Below are positions 1 to 13,000 of a stretch of DNA of 64,000 nucleotides, piece after piece. A model generated the notes under the pieces. That model did not search any database, was not told where the DNA came from, and was given only the letters and a program-made list of their open reading frames with translations. A program made the position numbers and the translations under genes. How positions within the stretch are numbered: the first letter of the stretch is position 1; every line of letters begins with the position of its first letter. The DNA is taken from contig OZ237739.1 of assembly GCA_965178125.1 (NCBI GenBank), forward strand, positions 744,001-808,000, written 5' to 3'. The DNA is from Bilabrum cf. latius (taxonomy: Eukaryota > Bigyra: Bicosoecida > Bigyra > Bicosoecida).

Positions 1-1
1 C

Positions 2-3000
2 GGCAACGACTCGGAGCCGATCTATCCCAACCCTCCGTGGATGCACCGGGCAGACGCGTTGATCCTCGATGCCCTGGAGTGCAGTGGCACGGCCAGTTTG
101 TGCCAGTCGTTGGCAGCGGCCGGTGGCAGTGGAGGCCAGCCAGTAGGCCAAGCCGGGGACGCGGTGCTGCTTGGTGCAGCACCGACCGAGGCAGCGTACC
201 TCGAAGCACTCGGGCTTGGTATCAACGCCAGCACTACCGGTCCCGGCAGTGATTTTCATGCTAGAAATCGGAACAGGACCATGTACCACGTTCAGAGGGC
301 TGCATGTCAGCTGGCCGGGGATGCCCTCGGGGGGCAAGCACCGGCTGCAACTGGAGGTGACAGAGCGCGGCAAGGTGACATCCTGTGGGCCGGTCCGGCT
401 GCAGCGTGCTAGGCGTCGTTCGCTAACCAGCCAGGTGGCCTGCTTGCTGTGGTAATTGCACGCAACCACTCAGAAGGTCACTGGAGGCCGGGAATGCCAG
501 TTCTGGAGGGACCTCTTCCATCGGAGTTGGGACTGGCGCAGGAGGCTGCCATGGTCTGGGTAGGTGGGCTTCGGTGCCTCACACGGTCTTGGGTCGACGG
601 CCCGTCGTGGGTCACTATCACGTGCGAGCCGGAGAGGGGGCTAGTTCCGGGTTTGGCTGAGGTGGTGGTACGCTCGGGTGGGGGCGGCTGGTCCACCGAT
701 GGGCTGGAGGCTCGAGGGATTCGGAGTGGGAGTGGGTGTGCACTCGCTTCCAGGCAAGCCGGAGGTGGATACCCTCGTCCAGAGGAGCCGTCTGCCGACG
801 GCGTTGCCTGCGTCGCCATTGGTTACGCGGGAGAACTCGGATTGCGAGCGGTGGAATCCGCTGCACTTGACGAGAAATGGTGGGAGGTGCCCTTGCTGCC
901 GTCAGAGGAGGCGATCTTCGAACCAGTCGGGAATGCCTGGCACGGCGGCTCTGTGCTCGATGCAAGCAAACGGAGCGTGGCCGGCGGTGCAAACGCTCTG
1001 TCTACAGGAGTAGCCACCGATTCGTCGTTGTGGGCGCTACGTGAGAAACACAGGAGCCCTGCTTCCCTTGGCTACCAGCACGTGCGCCTTCGGATGGGTA
1101 CCCTCTCCTGCAGAGTGTCGCCCGATGCAGGCAGTCTGATGGGACTGCAATCCCGGAACTAGCAGACTGGAAGTAGCAGGGTATCCTGCTGGGTGCACGA
1201 TGACCTCCCGGGCGGGCCGTTCCAGGCTGGCATGCACCTTCCTGGGCTGGAGTGGCTGGAGACGGCGGTCATCCCCGCATCTATCGAAGGCGACGATGCA
1301 GCTGTTGCGCCCCTATGGGTGCGATGGGCGAGATCGTAGCTCCAGGGGGTAGAGCCGCGGAAATTCTCTGTCCTAGACATGCTTCAGTCACACCGAGACG
1401 CGTCGTTGAACACGACAGTCACTCTGCGTGGGACTGGGCTAGAGCAAAATGGAACGTCGGCCGCTGTGGAGGTGTTTGTAGGAGGGGCACGCTGCCTTGG
1501 CATCGAGTATGCGGGCACAGATGCCATTCGCTGCCGAGTGCGGCCTGTCGAGGTGCGCAGTGGTGTCATCGAAATTGTGCGAGGCTCAGGAGGGCTTCTA
1601 CTTGATCCAACAGGGATTGATGCGCAGCAGGAATGGGCCATACTATCGGGAGTGGGTTCGTCCGTTTCGCTTGGAGTCCCGGCGCCAGTCGTATTGCCGG
1701 AACAAGGCTCCCCTAGTGACCGGCACACAGGGCTGCTGTCACCCGCAAACCCGGCCGTCCTGGGGTCAAGCCCCACCACCATGTCCACGAGGGGGGGTTC
1801 CGACCTGCAGCTCCTAGGCGTTGATCTAGGGGCATCACAGGGGGAGTATATCGCTTCAGTGGATATAGATGGCACGCCATGTCAAAACCTCACGTGGTTT
1901 TCCGACTTTGTCCTGCGATGCACCTCCGCTGCTTCGCTCGGAGGATAGGGCACGGTCAACGTGAATTCCATCTGGGGCCAGACCTTTGACAGCGCGCCTG
2001 GCATCATAGCGTACGAAATGCCGGAACTGTCCCCGACCAACCCGGTCGAGGTAGATCCGCCCGCCATTTTTAATGTGCTGGCGGAATCGTACGTGGTCCG
2101 TGCCTTCGGAAAGAACTTTGGTTTCCCCAGGCAAGGGGGCAACGGGACAGAGACGAGAATGCAGGTTTCCGGCAAGGACTGCGAGAACGTCACAGTGGTT
2201 AGCGACGGAGAGATAGTGTGCCACGAGATATCACCGCCGTGGACCATTGGTGACTACAGCGTACGGGTGATCCTGCGTGGAGGACGCACAGCGGTGGCGC
2301 TGAGTGCATTCATCTTTCAGCCGCCGGTGCGGGTGGTTTCCGCCCAGCCGGCCATAATCAGCGGAGGAGGAGGCCAAGTCACGATCGGTGGCACCGGGTT
2401 GGGCGCATCCGCTCTGGATGTGCAGTCCGTGCGGGTTGGGCCGCACGCCTGTGGGAATGTGAGGGTGGAGGAAGGCGGCACTCGCTTGACGTGTGACGTG
2501 CCTCCGGGCGTGGGAGCAGACCATCGAGTCGTGGTTGAGTCTAGGCGCAACGGATAGAACGACCCTGTAGAAGCACCAACAGTCTCCTACAAGGCTCCAT
2601 CAGTCACTAAGCTGTCCATTGTGGCTACGTCTGCGAACGTGGGAGAAGCAGAGCCAGTGGCTGCCGGTGTGTCTGCAATCAACGGCTCGAACTCAAACGC
2701 AACAATCGCAGGCACGCCTAGGGCTGCGTCGTACCTGCACGAGACGCTCGTATAGATAGAAATGGATGTTGCAGATGCGGGTTGGGATCTGCAGCAGTGG
2801 AATCCTGCTACTTCTGTCGCCGGGACAGATGGCGGACTGAACAGCACGCAGGAGTATGTAGTCGCTGTCCGTGGATCCACGTGGGCCGTACCCTGCGCAG
2901 GACTGGAGCTGGTGGGGACACAGCCCGCTGCCGCTGAGCCTTCCATCGAGCTCGTATCAAAGATCCGCTGTACGGTACTGCAGTGGCCCGCAGAGGCCAG

Positions 3001-6000
3001 GATCAGCCTTGAGGCGTTGGGTGGGGCAAGCATGAGCGAGGTGGCTCGAGTTGAGTTCTCAGTTGCTGGGCAAGATGTTCAGGGGCACCTCACAGGGGAT
3101 ACAACCGACGAACTTCGGGCCGCTTCCAGTGCCAGCGGAGGCAGTCTGCTTCTGATCGGTCGGCCTTCCATCCAGGTTGTGAGTCCCCGGCTGTTTCCAT
3201 CCAATGGCACGGCGGATGCGGTGGAAGAGGGAGCTGCAGTGCGCGCGCAAGAAGCTACTGGAGCTGCCAGTCCACCCAGCCAACAGCTAGCGATGGCGCT
3301 GCAGATCTAGTCATTGGCAGAGACTGCTGTTTTTCACCGTGATGACCTGCTTGCGGCTGCACCCACCCTCATGACCGCACCTGCATCTGCCGGGCTGCTT
3401 CAGATCCAGGGCAGTGGAATGGGGTTGGGGCCCTGGGCGCTCAGAGGAGTAACCGTCGGCGGCAAGCCTTCCCGACTGGTGGTGTGGGTCTCTAGCACCG
3501 AAGTGCTTGCATACTGCGAACCTGGTGTGGGTTTTAACGTGCCAGTAGCCGTGCAGACGTTGGGTGGCGATAGTCAGGGGATCTTAGAGGGCGGTGATGG
3601 AAATGGACAGGATGACAGTATGCAAGGAAGTGTGCCACAGCAGGCCGCTATATCCTATCAGGCACCGTACGTAGAGGCTATCGAACCGGAGTACAGCCTG
3701 ACTGGCCCAAACGTACTGTCCAACTTCACAATCATAGGGTCTCATTTTGGTTTTGAGAAAGAAGACGTGGACACCGCGTTCGTCGGAGGGCAGTAGTGCA
3801 ACCCGGTGCTGTGGGTGTCGAACGCGGAGCTGCGGTGTCTCGCAGTGCGAGGGGATAACTGGGAGGGCAGCAACGTAGAGGTGAATGTGCGGCAACAGAA
3901 GAGTCCCCGGAACCGCCTATTTGCCCACATTGGTCAGCCGGTGGTCCAGTCAGTGACCCCGCCCAACGGTGTCGGTGGCAATAGGATCATTATTGCGGGT
4001 GAGAACTTTGGCCGTCAGACCGCTGATATTGACAAGGTCATGCTGGGGCAGCACCACTGCGATGGAGTGGTCCTGCGTGGACCGACATCGATCGAATGCT
4101 TCGTGCCACAGCTGGAGGACATCAACGAGCCGGCCATGCCGGTTGTCGTGCACCAGCGGGGAGGGTCCTTCAGCACCGGCGGAGCTTCGTTCACTTACGG
4201 CGTGCTTGGCACTGTCTGGCCTTTCATAGCATCGCGCGTGCAGGCTTGGCGGGAGAGAAACGACCGGATCGAGGTGCGATGGGCCTTCCCTTTTCCAACC
4301 GGTGAGCTAGCCCTCGCACTTGGAGCAGAGCCGCTCCAGGGATTCGAAATCGAGACTAGGCTACTGCCTGCTGGCACCGGCAGCAGCTACGACGCTACGA
4401 CTGCTAGTGCAAGTGCCAGGAACGTCTCAGAAATCCAGACCACGGTCTTCGATGTTGACCTCGAGGACATTCAATTCCGGAACAGCTCTACCGGTGCGCT
4501 GGCTCTTATGAGGGCCTCCGTGACCGCGGTGGATCCTAGGCCATTACAGCTCCGGATCCGCGCATTGAATGCAGCGGGTGGAGGCCCGGCAACTAGCTGG
4601 AGCCCGCTGATTCCATCAACCTGCGCGCCTACCGAATTCCTGTCGACGTACCTCGATCCTTCCGAGTGGGTGTGCAGGTCCTGCGGGGTGACGGCCGCCA
4701 CGTGCGACGGGGGCTCATCCTTTTCGGTCGCAGCGCGTTCCGGCTACCAGCGACTGCCTTGGGTCGCCGGACGAGCTGCATTTATCCGTTGCCCTAGACC
4801 AGAATCCTGCCTGGTTGACACCGAGATTGCAACCGATAGCAAGGTCAATTCTGCTGCTACCGATAACGATGGCGGGTCTGCGCTGGCCGACGACGGCTCG
4901 GACACATCGTCTCTGCCCACTCTGCAGCAGCTGTACCAGCTTGAGCTACCGCCGCCCTCCATAGCCCTTGAACGGGCCGGTGCCATAAGGAGAGCATACA
5001 GTAACGTTACAGGGGGCAGCACCGCTGTACTTCCTGAAGTTAAGGATAGCCCGGCAGCTCCTGCTAGTCATCTCTCGACTATGCTTCCGCCATGGATGCA
5101 GGAAACTTGCGCTGAGGGCTATTCCGGTATCATGTGCGCCAGGTGCGAGCCTGGATACACACCCTGGGGGTCATATGAGTGCCAGAAATGCCGGGGCGGG
5201 GTCGCTGTGGCTGTCGTTGCTGTTTTGCTTACAATGGTGATCGTCATGATCACCATTGCACTGGTGCTGAATGCCCTGAGGCGAGGGGCGCAGACCGCAG
5301 AAAGACTGCAGCAAATGGCACGTGGTGAGACAGAGCGAGAAGACAGGTGGGGCAACGTGGTTACAATCGACTCGAGGGACGGCCGCGGCCGGATGCACGT
5401 CACTGCTGCTTCTACGGGTGCTGCTGATTCTGCGGGTATTGGTAGCGCCTGTCACCCTGCAAGCTCCATGCCTTTACCAGGCTTCGTGGGGCACCCTGAA
5501 TCTAATCGGTTAGGAGGCAAAGTGACGCTGAACCCCTTGTCCCTTGCACAGGCGGGTACCGCGCACAAGAGGCAGGACGCGTCGGTGGGCCCCGGTGCGG
5601 CTTCAATTGATCCGTCTCCGGATGCAGGGAATCCGTCGAGTAGCCGTCTGCCGTCTCAAACGCCGCAGCAGCCCGGAGAAAAGCATCCGACGGACCAACG
5701 CACAGGCTCTCATGCATCGCAAAGCCAGCTCCTTGCCGGAAATGGCGCTCCTTCCACCGGTAGTACCAAGACGTTGACGGTCAGAGAGCCTCGGCAGTGG
5801 ACGGTAGCGGCGATCAAGATCCTATTCTCCCATGTACAGGTGGTCTCCATCGCCTCGTCGTTCAAGCTATCCTGGCCGTCGTCGGTTCTCCGCTTCTTTA
5901 ATAGCATGACAATGTTCTCGAGAGTTAGCTCGGACGTACTGAGCCTGGACTGCATGCTGCAGGGCAACGGCGACAACGCCGGTGTCGTGAATCCAACGAA

Positions 6001-8011
6001 CGCCACAATGGAGTTGAGCTAGATCGAATCGGGGAGCAGTAGTGGAAATGGCCAAGCGATGGACACGAAATGGCTTGCTGTGGTCGTTGGGGGCGCCGAA
6101 GCGGCGGCCAGCAACGAGAGTAATTTCGCTGGTATCGACCCCTCGAATAGTTGGCCTCATGCCGACCTGAATGACATCAAGGTGCTCGCTGGATCCCTTG
6201 GAGTGCACGAGAGTATCATGCTGGGTGAAGGCAAGAGCAGCTCCGGGATTGCGGCCCTCATGCCTCACGGCTCGACGTATTTCCTTCGTACGCTCGTGGT
6301 GCTCATGAGCCCGTTCGTGCTTGTGGCCGGCCTGTCCCTCTTCTGGATCATAGTGGATGCGGTCGATGGATGTCTGTATGAACACGTAGACGAGGAAGAG
6401 GAGGACAAAAATAATTATAGGGAGGGCTTGGCAAGGGAAGAACATCATTAGAGCCGTCCCCAGCCGAACAGAAGCCAGGATTTGCTAGGGGCTGCAGCAG
6501 CGTCCGCGCGTGGAAGCAGGATAGATGCAGCCACTCGGCAGTGCGATGAGCCGGGTGGCCTACGCACGAAAAATGGCAGTGCAGGAGTGATGGGCCACAA
6601 TAATCACATGCCGGGGAGTGCAATGGAAGAGGGTGGGCGCACCCGCCCAGATGACTTCCGACGGCGCCGGAGTAGCGTGTTCGTCCAGTTGGCAAGGGGC
6701 TCACTGCCGGGCCTTGGCCGGCAAGCCTCTTCCACTAAGCCTGATAAAAGCGTCCCTGGGGGAACTGATAGCGAAATTGAGGGTAGTCCTGGTGCTGCCC
6801 GCGGCCCTGGTGTTCAAGAAGGTATGAACGATAGTGCTGGCTCCAATGGCATCCAGGTTTTCATTTCGGGAGGCCGCGGCGGACGGGAACGCGCTGCCGC
6901 AGAAGATAGCGGTGACGATAGTGGTGATGATGAGATATTCTGGCTGGCTGGGTCGAAGCGACCAGCCAGCATTCTGCAGTACGTCGGCGTGCCCCTCCAG
7001 GTGCTGCGACTGTCCCTCGGGATGCGGATCCTGTCGGGCCTCATCGTGATCGGCTTCCTTGTGCATCTGACGCTGACGGAGGCGTCCTTCGGCATGATGA
7101 CCTGCACAGACGTGAGGCCAGACGTGGATCTAGCGGCTGAGGACAGACTGGATCCAGCGGAAGGACGGCAGGGGGGTCTGTCGATGAGTCCGGGGCTGAC
7201 CGACGACTGCCCCGCAGGGACGGAGGGGCGCCGCCTGGTGCTCGACCTTGACGTGTGCTGCTACAACCCGAAGGCATTGGTGCTAATGTACGGCGTGGGG
7301 ATCCCCTCCGTGCTATTGTTTGCCGTCGGCATTCCGCTATCTGCCGGCCTGTGGCTGTGGAGGGTCAGGTGGCACACCGGGGAGCCTGCGGTCCTCTCTA
7401 CGCTAGGGTTCCTCATGGTGGGTTTGCAGGGCAATGCGTACTACTGGGAGGTCGTGGTGATGCTGCGAAAGCTGGCTGTGGTTGCTATTACGGTACTGGT
7501 GGAGCCCTGGGGGGTGCGTGTGCAGACCTACTCGGCCCTGGCCGTGATTTTCGCCGCCAGCGTCCTGCATTCTCTGTACCGGCCGTACAACGCCGGTGAG
7601 TTGAACGCGCTTGAACTGATCGCACTCTGTGGCGCCTTCCTGACGTTCGAGGCGGGCCTGTTCCTGCACGACCCCAACTCAGGCGAGGCCACCATCATGG
7701 CGGCGACTGCTGTGGTTTTCCTGTCAAACCTCGTCGTACTCATCGCTGGCATGTATGTGATGAAGGAGAGCATCATTAAGGCTGGGAAGAGTGCGTGCAT
7801 TGCCATTGGGGCAGTTGCAAGCAAGTGGGCGGGCGGTGAGGGCGGGGGTAAGGATGCGTCTACGGCACCTCAGAAGGGGACCAACAGCCGCGGGAGTGCA
7901 GGTACTAGTGGGCCGGCTGTTGCGAGCGGAAATGGACAAGGTCAATCTGGATGGCCTGCAGGAGGTACCGGTGCCGCTGGTGGGTTATACCGCGTGGGTG
8001 CACTAAGCTGA
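2..8011 (+). CDS. TIG/IPT-repeat multi-pass membrane receptor, 3' part (5' end outside window)
   Basis: Open from the window edge to TGA at 8009, about 2,669 codons, interrupted only by ten in-frame TAG codons (first bases 410, 1160, 1337, 1946, 2555, 2753, 3308, 3794, 6020, 6449). All pieces are in one frame and domains run across the TAGs. The N-terminal two thirds are repeated TIG/IPT-like Ig modules with the usual GxxFG...C...C...V pattern, for example IIIAGENFGRQTADIDKVML near 3985 and VFVGGARC near 1470. A cysteine-rich block (CAEGYSGIMCARCEPGY, about 5107) precedes the first membrane helix at about 5197-5277. Further hydrophobic helices follow at about 6277-6366 and between 6985 and 7760. 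The layout (TIG ectodomain, Cys-rich neck, several helices) is typical of large protist surface receptors. Ligand and signalling output are unknown. A short downstream region begins immediately with a duplicated element. Confidence 0.85.
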
Positions 8012-8047
8012 CTCAGCTGAGGCCAGCACAGCCTAGGCCGGTGCTGG

Positions 8048-8194
8048 ACCGTACAGAGTTGATGGATCTGTGGCATACGTAATCGTTATCTACCCTGCCG
8101 GGTACAGTTGCTGAGAAAGACGGCGACAGTGATGGTGGGGGCTGGCCCTCCGCCAGCACCACCACAGGGCGGCCGCCCTCGGCCCGCCCTCACC
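8048..8194 (+). repeat. 147-bp direct repeat, copy 1
   Basis: The segment beginning accgtacagagttgatgg and ending in the GC-rich gcccgccctcacc recurs at 8581-8727 with no mismatch that I could see. This copy starts 37 bases after the receptor stop codon. It contains a GC-rich inverted run (ggggctggccctccgccagc) that could fold. Function unknown. Confidence 0.85.
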
Positions 8195-8392
8195 TCCACC
8201 CATCATGTCGTCGAAGGGAACGTGAGCTCCCTACCGGCAGGTATCAATTCAATCAGTACCAACCAAACAAAAAAATACTACCATATGCGGTGTGCTGAGT
8301 CCCCTAGTCCCGAATCCTCTGCATCGCCCTTGGCGCGATGGGTGGTGCTCCACTTGTGGTATCACCTTTTGTGCAGCTCACGGGTGGGTGGG

Positions 8393-8580
8393 TCAACTTT
8401 AGCTACAACGTCCGTTGTGCGCCTCGTGTACTAGGTATCAGTTACCTTGTGCCGTAGATTTATATCTTTTTGCGCTAGTTATTGCGCGTGCTCCCACAAG
8501 GGTGCCAGATTCCAGGGCCACTCTCCACGGTCCGATCAAACCGGAACTCTCCGCGCGCTCCGACTCCCAATTTGAAACAG
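8393..8580 (+). repeat. 188-bp dispersed repeat, copy 1
   Basis: Begins tcaactttagctacaacg and ends caatttgaaacag. The same 188 bases occur at 15283-15470 in the same orientation, so the two copies bracket the minisatellite array. The left end contains a small perfect hairpin (ACAACG-tc-CGTTGT). It has no coding potential and no obvious terminal inverted repeats or target-site duplication. It abuts copy 2 of the 147-bp repeat without a gap. Confidence 0.85.
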
Positions 8581-8727
8581 ACCGTACAGAGTTGATGGAT
8601 CTGTGGCATACGTAATCGTTATCTACCCTGCCGGGTACAGTTGCTGAGAAAGACGGCGACAGTGATGGTGGGGGCTGGCCCTCCGCCAGCACCACCACAG
8701 GGCGGCCGCCCTCGGCCCGCCCTCACC
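8581..8727 (+). repeat. 147-bp direct repeat, copy 2
   Basis: Second copy of the element at 8048-8194, separated from it by 386 bases that include the 188-bp repeat. The near-perfect identity implies a recent duplication or ongoing gene conversion. Confidence 0.85.
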
Positions 8728-10061
8728 ACTTTGATTTGTTGTCGATCGGGCGTGTGTTGGTCGATCGGGTGTTGCCAGTCTGACTCAGGTGATCGTGTAC
8801 GCTCGGTCTGCTGCGCGGAATGTGTATTGACGCCGATGGCCAGGTGGCGTGGTCCTCGCCGCTGCAGTAGGCCTAAGCGTCGGGCTCGATCTGATTCCAA
8901 TTCATATTGCATGTCTCCACATGTCCTCCACGGCACACTGCGTGCAGTGCTGCCGGACCACCCAAGCGAAGTTTGTGCGCGTCACGATGCGTTTCCGTGC
9001 AGTCCTGTGGGGCCTAACTTTTCTCGGACCCTATCCAAATCTTCGGGTGCCAACTCAACCATCCCACACTCGTACCCGAACGGATGCAAAGGAATTCAAA
9101 GGCATCCGAATCACCAACTTGTGCAGAACGTGCAAATTCGCTCGTGGGCTCTGTTCGGGCATGAACTTTCTTGGGGCGTGGCGGTTCAATCTGGGCTGAT
9201 GGGCGCCCGGAGTGGGTCCGGTGCCGGTTGAGTTGCTGCCGTCGTCGCAGGTGCCCTCAGGTATAGGGTGTACTACAGTTGCGCGTAGACAGACAGTGCG
9301 CCTTGCAATCGATGAGGTGGTGAAGAAACCGACGAGAAACGTCGGGAAAGAAACACCTGCCCTCAGGTCCGCCCTTCTCAACCGTAGTTGAGGTGACGAG
9401 TATTCGAGTGCATAGACTATGACCCGGAGTGCTGGCTACAGCAGTCTGATTGTAGCTTGACGCGTCATCTCGGTCCCATGTTCGATAGGGGTGGGAACCT
9501 TGAAGAACATGACGTCGTCAACTAGATGGAAGGGGGCGACGTCCGCCCCTCCAATCGTGGGTGTTGTGCCTGACCCGAGAACACGTCACGTGCCGGGTCA
9601 GCAGGCCGTTGTTGATGAATGTTGGCGCGGTGGAATCCTCTCCTGCGGCATCACCCTCGTCGGTGTCAGCTGATACCTCGCCGCGTGATTGAAGTAGCAT
9701 GTCCGTTGTAACGGTCCCCGAAGCTCCAAACCTAGCCGCCGCCGATCCCCCCTCCATTCGTGATGAAGGGGTCAGAGTCGGAGCAACCGGGAGAGGGGCA
9801 GACGAGCCACCTGGGTCATACAGCAACAATCTATCACGACGAGCCGGTACAGATGCCTGATGTCGATCTGCCCTCTCGGCTACGGCTGCAACCACTCTGT
9901 CGACAGAGAGCGGGGACGTTACCTCTCGCTACCCCTCTGCCCGGTGGGCCGCGCTCGGAACTGAGCTGACTAACGATGATGATGAGACATGGTGAAGACT
10001 CCTCGTCGTGCCACAAAGTACCCTATGGATACATTCGCGCAAATGCTCTGATCACTTCTAG

Positions 10062-13000
10062 TTTGGCGGCCAGGACAAGCAGCAGTCTCACTGCGAGCCC
10101 AGCCTGCCTCTTGATCATCCAAGCCGGCGCAAGCCAGAGACACGTGCACACTGTCGTGTTCCAATCACACCAAGGCAAGCACCAGCGAGACGCAGGCGGG
10201 CGAGCAGCATTCTCACTGCGAGCCCAGCCTGCCTCTTGGTCATCCAAGCCGGCGCAAGCCAGAGACACGTGCACACTGTCGTGTTCCAATCACACCAAGG
10301 CAAGCACCAGCGAGACGCAGGCGGCCAGGGCAAGCAGCATTCTCACTGCGAGCCCAGCCTGCCTCTTGGTCATCCAAGCCGGCGCAAGCCAGAGACACGA
10401 GCACACTGTCGTGTTCCAATCACACCAAGGCAAGCACCAGCGAGACTCAGGCGGCCAGGGCAAGCAGCATTCTCACTGCAAGCCCAGCCTGCCTCTTGGT
10501 CATCCAAGCCGGCGCAAGCCAGAGACACGTGCACACAATTGTGTCCCAAATTCGCCAGAGCAAGCACCAGCGAGACTCAGGCGGCCAGGGCAAGCAGCAT
10601 TCTCACTGCAAGCCCAGCCTGCCTCTTGGTCATCCAAGCCGGCGCAAGCCAGAGACACGTGCACACAATTGTGTCCCAAAATCCAATAGGTCCAGCACCA
10701 GCGAGACTCAGGCGGCCAGGGCAAGCAGCATTCGCACTGCGAGCCCAGCCTGCCTCTTGGTCATCCAAGCCGGCGCAAGCCAGAGACACGTGCACACCAT
10801 TGTGTCCCAAATTCGCCAAAGCAAGCACCAGCGAGACGCAGGCGGCCAGGGCAAGCAGCATTCTCACTGCAAGCCCAGCCTGCCTCTTGGTCATCCAAGC
10901 CGGCGCAAGCCAGAGACACGTGCACACCATTGTGTCCCGGCCAGGGCAAGCAGCATTCTCACTGCGAGCCCAGCCTGCCTCTTGGTCATCCAAGCCGGCG
11001 CAAGCCAGAGACACGTGCACACCATTGTGTCCCAAATTCGCCAAAGCAAGCACCAGCGAGACTCAGGCGGCCAGGGCAAGCAGCATTCTCACTGCGAGCC
11101 CAGCCTGCCTCTTGGTCATCCAAGCCGGCGCAAGCCAGAGACACGTGCACACCATTGTGTCCCAAAATCCAACAAGACTAGTTCCAGCGAGACTCAGGCG
11201 GGCGGCCAGGACAAGCAGCATTCTCACTGCAAGCCCAACCTGCCTCTTGGTCATCCAAGCCGGCGCAAGCCAGAGACACGTGCACACCATTGTGTCCCAA
11301 ATTCGCCAAAGCAAGCACCAGCGAGACTCAGGCGGCCAGGGCAAGCAGCATTCTCACTGCAAGCCCAACCTGCCTCTTGGTCATCCAAGCCGGCGCAAGC
11401 CAGAGACACGTGCACACCATTGTGTCCCAAATTCGCCAAAGCAAGCACCAGCGAGACTCAGGCGGCCAGGGCAAGCAGCATTCTCACTGCAAGCCCAGCC
11501 TGCCTCTTGGTCATCCAAGCCGGCGCAAGCAAGTGACACGTGCACACCATTGTGTCCCAAATTCGCCAAAGCAAGCACCAGCGAGACGCAGGCGGCCAGG
11601 GCAAGCAGCATTCTCACTGCAAGCCCAGCCTGCCTCTTGGTCATCCAAGCCGGCGCAAGCCAGAGACACGTGCACACCATTGTGTCCCAAAATCCAACAA
11701 GACTAGTTCCAGCGAGACTCAGGCGGGCGGCCAGGACAAGCAGCATTCTCACTGCAAGCCCAACCTGCCTCTTGGTCATCCAAGCCGGCGCAAGCCAGTG
11801 ACACGTGCACACTGTCGTGTTCCAATCACACCAAGGCAAGCACCAGCGAGACTCAGGCGGCCAGGGCAAGCAGCATTCTCACTGCGAGCCCAGCCTGCCT
11901 CTTGGTCATCCAAGCCGGCGCAAGCCAGAGACACGTGCACACTGTCATGTCCCAAATTCGCCAAAGCAAGCACCAGCGAGACGCAGGCGGACAAGCAGCA
12001 TTCTCACTGCAAGCCCAACCTGCCTCTTGGTCATCCAAGCCGGCGCAAGCCAGAGACACGAGCACACTGTCGTGTTCCAATCACACCAAGGCAAGCACCA
12101 GCGAGACGCAGGCGGCCAGGGCAAGCAGCATTCTCACTGCAAGCCCAGCCTGCCTCTTGGTCATCCAAGCCGGCGCTAGCCAGAGACACGTGCACACCAT
12201 TGTGTCCCAAAATCCAACAAGGCAAGCACCAGCGAGACTCAGGCGGCCAGGACAAGCAGCATTCTCACTGCAAGCCCAGCCTGCCTCTTGGTCATCCAAG
12301 CCGGCGCAAGCCAGAGACACGTGCACACTGTCGTGTCCCAATAGACCAAGACAAGCACCAGCGAGACTCAGGCGGCCAGGGCAAGCAGCCATAGCACTGC
12401 GAGCCCCCGCCTGCCTCTTGGTCATCCAAGCCGGCGCAAGCAAGTGACACGAGCACACTGTCGTGTTCCAATCACACCAAGGCAAGCACCAGCGAGACTC
12501 AGGCGGCCAGGGCAAGCAGCCATAGCACTGCGAGCCCCCGCCTGCCTCTTGGTCATCCAAGCCGGCGCAAGCAAGTGACACGAGCACACTGTCGTGTTCC
12601 AATCACACCAAGGCAAGCACCAGCGAGACTCAGGCGGCCAGGGCAAGCAGCATTCTCACTGCAAGCCCAGCCTGCTACTTGGTCATTCAAGCCGGCGCAA
12701 GCCAGTGACACGTGCACACCATTGTGTCCCAAATTCGCCAGAGCAAGCACCAGCGAGACTCAGGCGGCGAGGGCAAGCAGCATTCTCACTGCGAGCCCCG
12801 CCTGCTACTTGGTCATCCAAGCCGGCGCAAGCCAGAGACACGTGCACACTGTCGTGTTCCAATCACACCAAGGCAAGCACCAGCGAGACGCAGGCGGCCA
12901 GGGCAAGCAGCATTCTCACTGCGAGCCCAGCCTGCCTCTTGGTCATCCAAGCCGGCGCAAGCCAGTGACACGAGCACACTGTCGTGTTCCAATCACACCA

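Larger units (their letters stand above)
8012..10061. other. gene-less spacer with duplicated elements
   Basis: I see no credible gene here in any frame, even with TAG read as sense. The first 720 bases are a mosaic of duplicated pieces (147-bp and 188-bp elements, listed separately). From about 8730 to 10061 the sequence looks unique and non-coding, with short ORFs lacking recognisable motifs. The right edge merges into the minisatellite array. Confidence 0.6.

Noticed and set aside
8012-10061. Small ORFs in the spacer (up to about 196 codons)
   Set aside because: Several run through the duplicated repeats, none has a recognisable motif, and overlapping frames are equally long.
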